Source of the DNA: CAKZSU01 sp044223895
GTDB lineage: Bacteria > Patescibacteriota > Microgenomatia > UBA10105 > UBA927
Assembly: GCA_044223895.1 (NCBI GenBank)
Contig: JBGALL010000063.1
Location: 1 to 9,904 of the forward strand
DNA length: 9,904 nt
Reading direction: 5' to 3'
Part shown: one piece after another, positions 6,759 to 9,904 of the stretch
Numbering within the stretch: position 1 is the first letter of the stretch
How the letters are laid out: each line of letters begins with the position of its first letter
Translations under genes and position numbers: made by a program
The notes under the pieces: model-generated
Seen by the model: the letters and a program-made list of their open reading frames with translations, nothing else
What the model was told of the DNA's origin: nothing
Databases searched by the model: none

Positions 6759-7466
6759 TTATAAAAAGCTTTTGATAGATGCTTTTGATTTCAATTCCTG
6801 AAGCCATTCTTGAACTTTTTCACTTATTTTTTCATCTTTTATGGCATTTCTTGCTTCATCTCTTAATTTTGCGGGATCAGTGGCAGTTAACGTGGCTTGA
6901 TTTGTGGCAATATATGCAGTTACATCATCATCAGTTATCTTTAAATCTTTACTGAGCAATTGTTCAACCGTCAATTGTAACTTGATTTGATTGTCGAAAT
7001 CCTGTTTTTGCATCCCTTGAAATTTTAGAAAATCATCAACACTCATATTACTACCGAAACTACTAAGTATTTGTTGTGCTTTCGCGTCAATGTCAGACTG
7101 ACTTACAGCAACCCCTGACTTTTGAGCTTCGCTAGCTATAAGTCGCTCGGTAATCACACCTTGGATGGTCTGTTGACCATATCGTTGGAATAAAATGTTG
7201 GCAATTTCCCAACGGAATATAGGTTGTCCGTTGACTGTTGCCGCAATTGGCATTCCTTGATACGCAAATAAAACACCGACAATAATTCCAGCTAAAAGAC
7301 AGGTAACAATAGTCGTCAACGAAGGAAATTTTCGTTGGGAGGTATGATGGTCTTCTTTTAGAGGCATAGTTGGTTGTTCATATACTGGCATTTCTGGTGC
7401 AGTCATTACTTCTTCGTTTTTTGATTTGGCAGATCGTTTTGGTGATGTTTTTTTAGTTTTTTTCAT
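6759..7466 (-). CDS. Membrane-anchored SurA-N-like (PpiC-associated) chaperone-type protein without parvulin domain
   Basis: A 235-residue protein with a long basic, cytoplasmic N-terminus (MKKTKKTSPKRSAK) and a membrane helix at about 50-69. A helical domain outside the membrane follows, beginning AATVNGQPIFRWEIANILFQ. The VNG-x-I-x-R/W opening, the VITERLIASEAQKSGVAVSQSDID stretch and the Phe-rich helix resemble the SurA N-terminal domain and the N-halves of PrsA/PpiD/TF-type chaperones. The parvulin PPIase domain that normally follows is absent; the protein stops at KSKASIKSFL. It may act as a holdase, with the cyclophilin encoded one base downstream supplying the isomerase activity. The start at ATG 7466 is a judgement: no good Shine-Dalgarno site is visible, and ATG 7493 and TTG 7508 are in frame. 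A 10-bp inverted repeat lies just upstream. First gene of the inferred operon. Confidence 0.8.
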   Translation of the reverse strand: MKKTKKTSPKRSAKSKNEEVMTAPEMPVYEQPTMPLKEDHHTSQRKFPSLTTIVTCLLAGIIVGVLFAYQGMPIAATVNGQPIFRWEIANILFQRYGQQTIQGVITERLIASEAQKSGVAVSQSDIDAKAQQILSSFGSNMSVDDFLKFQGMQKQDFDNQIKLQLTVEQLLSKDLKITDDDVTAYIATNQATLTATDPAKLRDEARNAIKDEKISEKVQEWLQELKSKASIKSFL

Positions 7467-7470
7467 AATG

Positions 7471-7498
7471 TACCCACGTACATTACCATACATGGGTA
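7471..7498 (-). repeat. 10-bp inverted repeat upstream of the foldase operon
   Basis: TACCCACGTA (7471-7480) and TACATGGGTA (7489-7498) are complementary over 10 positions with one G-U in RNA, around an 8-base loop. In the minus-strand message the hairpin would end four bases before the chosen ATG at 7466. In DNA it is a dyad in the divergent spacer between the foldase operon and the TPR/Wzy cluster. It could be an operator or a leader hairpin; the sequence does not decide. Confidence 0.55.
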
Positions 7499-7579
7499 AA
7501 TAATCCAATATTCAAATATATAAGATATGATTTTAGATATGGATTGGATTGTTTGTTTATTGGTAGTATTGTGTTAGGT

Positions 7580-8029
7580 ATGGCTAAGAAAAAGAAATCA
7601 GCAACCGAGCAATTATTACATACTCCTATTTCACTTCCACTTTTGGGAATTTTAGCTCTTATAGGCACAAGTCTTGTATCGTTAAATATTTCAGTCTTGT
7701 TAGGTCAACCTGAAAAGACAACATCTACTCCTACAACCATATCCCAGAATACTCTCCAAAATGTACTTGGCACTTCTATCTCTATTGGAGACACGCCGAA
7801 ACCTCAAGCTCTTAAAGATGATCCAGTAAGTAACTATTGGCAACAAATTGTTAAAGATAAACCAAGTTATCGAGATGGGTATATTACTTTAGCCGTAACC
7901 GCCTTCAATAAAAGAAATTGCCAAGAAACTCGTTTTTATTTAGATAAAGCCTATGACATCGATCCTGATAATCAAACACTTCAGGAACTTTTTCCCCATT
8001 TAAAAAGCTGTTTAGAAACAGATAAATAG
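7580..8029 (+). CDS. Membrane-anchored protein with a TPR-like repeat
   Basis: A 149-residue protein starting MAKKKKSATEQ. A hydrophobic segment at about 19-42 serves as signal-anchor, then a Thr/Ser/Gln-rich stretch runs to about 80. Residues 82-131 form a single helix-turn-helix with TPR spacing: a GYITLAVTAFNKRNCQETRFYLDKAYDIDP core, with the typical A-x-x-x-DP close at the end of helix B. A short helix then ends the protein. The TPR portion should lie outside the membrane. The ATG at 7580 is preferred over the in-frame TTG at 7544, because the charged MAKKKK gives a normal signal-anchor N-region; a clear Shine-Dalgarno site is missing for both. It is followed after 20 bases by the O-antigen-ligase-type gene. 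TPR proteins often partner such enzymes, so an assembly role is inferred. Confidence 0.75.
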   Translation: MAKKKKSATEQLLHTPISLPLLGILALIGTSLVSLNISVLLGQPEKTTSTPTTISQNTLQNVLGTSISIGDTPKPQALKDDPVSNYWQQIVKDKPSYRDGYITLAVTAFNKRNCQETRFYLDKAYDIDPDNQTLQELFPHLKSCLETDK

Positions 8030-8049
8030 ATACTCTAGCAATACGGTTT

Positions 8050-9300
8050 ATGTTGATACAAAGGATACTATCCAGCCTTAAAAGGTTTAGTAAGAGGATT
8101 AGTTCTGATCATTTTTTCTTAGGCATTTTCTTCGGATTTCTTACTATAGGACTTTTTTTAGGAGACGGTAAACAACCACTAATTGATACTCTGGCAAGTG
8201 TGGTGATTATTTCAATGTATATATATGCAAAATATTTTCTAAAAAAGCAACGGGATCTGCCAGTATATTTAACATCCCTTTGGACCGTTAATATCGTTTA
8301 CTTTGTGGCTAGATCAATTTTATCTGATAGTGTGGGATATTCGATAACTACCACTATGAGATTTATTATGGCATATCTTGTATATGCTATTTTTTATGAA
8401 TTTTCTCAGCGAGATTACCTTCAATATTTTATAAAATTTCTAATCCTATTTTCTTTTTTCGCAATAGCTGTTTCTTACGTCTTAATTCTTATTCCACAAT
8501 TAACGCTGTTGATGCCTTTAATGAATCTTTTATATGCCAATTACGGTCATAATAACATTTCCACACTGTTGCTTTTTATTTATCCTACATTACTAATTTC
8601 TATTTTAAGGGTTAGTAATAAAACTAACAAAAAAAGTTATCTCTTCCTACTCGTTCTCTATTTCCTAGTATCTCTTACTATTATTTTGTCATTTTCTCGA
8701 GGAGTAATTCTACTGACTGGTCTATATACTATTTTTCAAATCGGAATCTCCAATCCAAAAAGGTTAAATAGACGGATTATTATTCTTGGAGTATTCGGTC
8801 TCTTTGCATGCCTATCATTTATCTTTTTTTCAATTCTCTCAGTACAAACAAAGCACCTAGATAAAGTTCCAGTTTGGTTACAAAGACAAATTGATAAACC
8901 CTTGTTGATGCAGGAAGGCAGATTGGGGTACTGGAACCAAGCCTTACGGGCTACGAAGCTTAATCCTCTTTTTGGAACAGGTCCAGGGACATTTTATGTT
9001 TTATCAAAACGCTTCCAGAGCAATCCCAACAATTATTCATGGTTTGCTCATAATTTTATATTACAGCTCATAGCAGAAAACGGTTTGGTCGGTTTATTGT
9101 TATTCTCTGGTCTGCTCATATCAATAGTAATATCAGGTTTGAAAAATCTTTCAATCTTTTCGTCATATATAATTTTAGGCGTCGGACTTATTTTTATTAA
9201 TTCGCTTTTCGACTTTAGTTTTGATTTCCTGATTATATGGATACTTACCTGGACTGCACTCAGTCTTTTTTCTGTTCCATATAGAAAGGATTTTTCATGA
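8050..9300 (+). CDS. O-antigen ligase/Wzy-type polymerase family membrane protein
   Basis: A 416-residue polytopic protein with about 11-12 hydrophobic helices. It matches the O-antigen ligase (Wzy_C/WaaL) family pattern: YGHNN in the middle; LSFSRG (R217) at the end of a helix; a periplasm-type loop with GRLGYWNQALRATKLNPLFG and TGPGTFY; and WFAHNFILQLIAENGLVGL (H334, E343). These conserved Arg and His positions lie in the loop that binds the lipid-linked sugar in the family. It would transfer or polymerise glycan from an undecaprenyl-diphosphate carrier outside the membrane. Ligase and polymerase cannot be told apart here; protein glycosylation (PglL-like) is also possible. It has no strong Shine-Dalgarno site at ATG 8050. 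It overlaps the next gene by four bases (ATGA) and follows the TPR gene, consistent with one plus-strand operon. Confidence 0.88.
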   Translation: MLIQRILSSLKRFSKRISSDHFFLGIFFGFLTIGLFLGDGKQPLIDTLASVVIISMYIYAKYFLKKQRDLPVYLTSLWTVNIVYFVARSILSDSVGYSITTTMRFIMAYLVYAIFYEFSQRDYLQYFIKFLILFSFFAIAVSYVLILIPQLTLLMPLMNLLYANYGHNNISTLLLFIYPTLLISILRVSNKTNKKSYLFLLVLYFLVSLTIILSFSRGVILLTGLYTIFQIGISNPKRLNRRIIILGVFGLFACLSFIFFSILSVQTKHLDKVPVWLQRQIDKPLLMQEGRLGYWNQALRATKLNPLFGTGPGTFYVLSKRFQSNPNNYSWFAHNFILQLIAENGLVGLLLFSGLLISIVISGLKNLSIFSSYIILGVGLIFINSLFDFSFDFLIIWILTWTALSLFSVPYRKDFS

Positions 9301-9904
9301 AGAATATACCTCTATATAGTTCATTATTGATACTCATCATCTACTATGTAATTTCAATATTTTTATTACTAAATTTAAGAGTATTAGAAGATAAATTTTT
9401 TTTTGCTTTTTATATTAACAGTAGGGCAACTAGATATATAAGTGATGCTCAAGAATTATCCATGCAAGCACAAAGAAATATTTTATTTTTCTTTAAAAAA
9501 GACCCAGATGTAAACGAAGAATTAGCTGATTATTATAAGCGTAAGAATAATTTTACTGAAGCAAATTCATTTTATATTTCTTCACTTTTAAACGATCCTA
9601 AAAACAATAAAGTTCATAATGATTATTTTAACTTCCTAATAAGTTCGAAAAATCATGATCAAGAAATTTATGACGAGCTTCTTCATTTAAACTCCGTTTA
9701 TTTACCAATAACTGAAAGTGAAAAAATAAAAGAACTGCTTCCATTTGAAAAAATTAAGCCATATTTAACTGCAGAAAATTTAACAGCAAACCAGCCTTCA
9801 ACCGATTACTTAGCAAATATCTATTATTCATTAGGATTAGCTATGCTACAGTCTGAGACAAATACTATACGAAGTGTTTGGAAAATTATCTTTGATCAAC
9901 ATCC
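9297..9904 (+). CDS. Membrane-anchored TPR-like helical protein, partial (runs off the window)
   Basis: The frame opened by the ATG at 9297, which overlaps the TGA of the O-antigen-ligase-type gene, has no stop to the window end: 202 complete codons. A short polar start (MKNIPLYSS) is followed by a hydrophobic anchor at about 9-27. The rest is helical and Asn/Lys-rich, as in AT-rich coding DNA. A TPR-like unit is visible at about 68-100 (NEELADYYKRKNNFTEANSFYISSLLNDPKNNK, with helix A, helix B and the DP close). Another possible helix pair is near 173-187 (YLANIYYSLGLAMLQ). Family and full length are unknown. Its position suggests it works with the ligase, perhaps as an extracytoplasmic scaffold. 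Confidence 0.75.
   Translation, partial: MKNIPLYSSLLILIIYYVISIFLLLNLRVLEDKFFFAFYINSRATRYISDAQELSMQAQRNILFFFKKDPDVNEELADYYKRKNNFTEANSFYISSLLNDPKNNKVHNDYFNFLISSKNHDQEIYDELLHLNSVYLPITESEKIKELLPFEKIKPYLTAENLTANQPSTDYLANIYYSLGLAMLQSETNTIRSVWKIIFDQH

Noticed and set aside
7483..7668. Minus-strand frame of 61 codons across the divergent spacer and the TPR-protein start
   Set aside because: It overlaps the start of both divergent genes, has no ribosome site or recognisable sequence, and covers the inverted repeat.

Overview
The window looks like a chromosomal segment of a Candidate Phyla Radiation bacterium (Patescibacteria), most likely of the Microgenomates type. This is inferred from the AT-rich sequence, the very tight gene packing, and above all a PEGA-domain protein with a Thr/Pro-rich linker and SH3-like tail. 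It is supported by small membrane-anchored foldases and by envelope genes adapted to a simple cell surface. No rRNA, tRNA, CRISPR array, transposase, integrase or phage gene was seen. The taxonomic call is not proven by the sequence.

Layout. Bases 2-355 (+) are the end of a UbiA-family prenyltransferase resembling decaprenyl-phosphate phosphoribosyltransferase. It converges on a PEGA/SH3 membrane-anchored protein (416-1402, -). Divergent from that is uppP (1463-2233, +), which overlaps by 4 bases a PLP-dependent enzyme of the Cys/Met-metabolism fold with an unexplained helical N-terminal domain of about 120 residues (2230-3708, +). Two small minus-strand genes follow. One encodes a basic 76-residue protein of unknown function (3712-3942). 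The other encodes a 58-residue protein (4006-4182) with a good sigma70-type promoter. A perfect 14-bp inverted repeat lies between them.

The middle is a minus-strand operon, in transcription order: a membrane-anchored SurA-N-like protein (7466-6759), a membrane-anchored cyclophilin (6757-6005), epmA (5995-4934) and efp (4870-4304). The first two should act on protein folding outside the membrane. The last two are an enzyme-substrate pair: EpmA should aminoacylate Lys34 of EF-P, which relieves ribosome stalling at polyproline.

Divergent from this operon is a plus-strand cluster running off the window: a membrane-anchored protein with one TPR-like repeat (7580-8029), an O-antigen-ligase/Wzy-type polytopic membrane protein (8050-9300), and the start of another membrane-anchored helical protein (9297-end). 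This looks like a surface-glycan polymerase or ligase with TPR-type partners. With the UbiA homologue and UppP, polyprenyl-phosphate carrier metabolism and glycan export recur across the window.

Most genes belong to known families. The least explained items are the PLP enzyme with its extra domain, the two minus-strand small proteins with their hairpin, and the dyad just upstream of the foldase operon.
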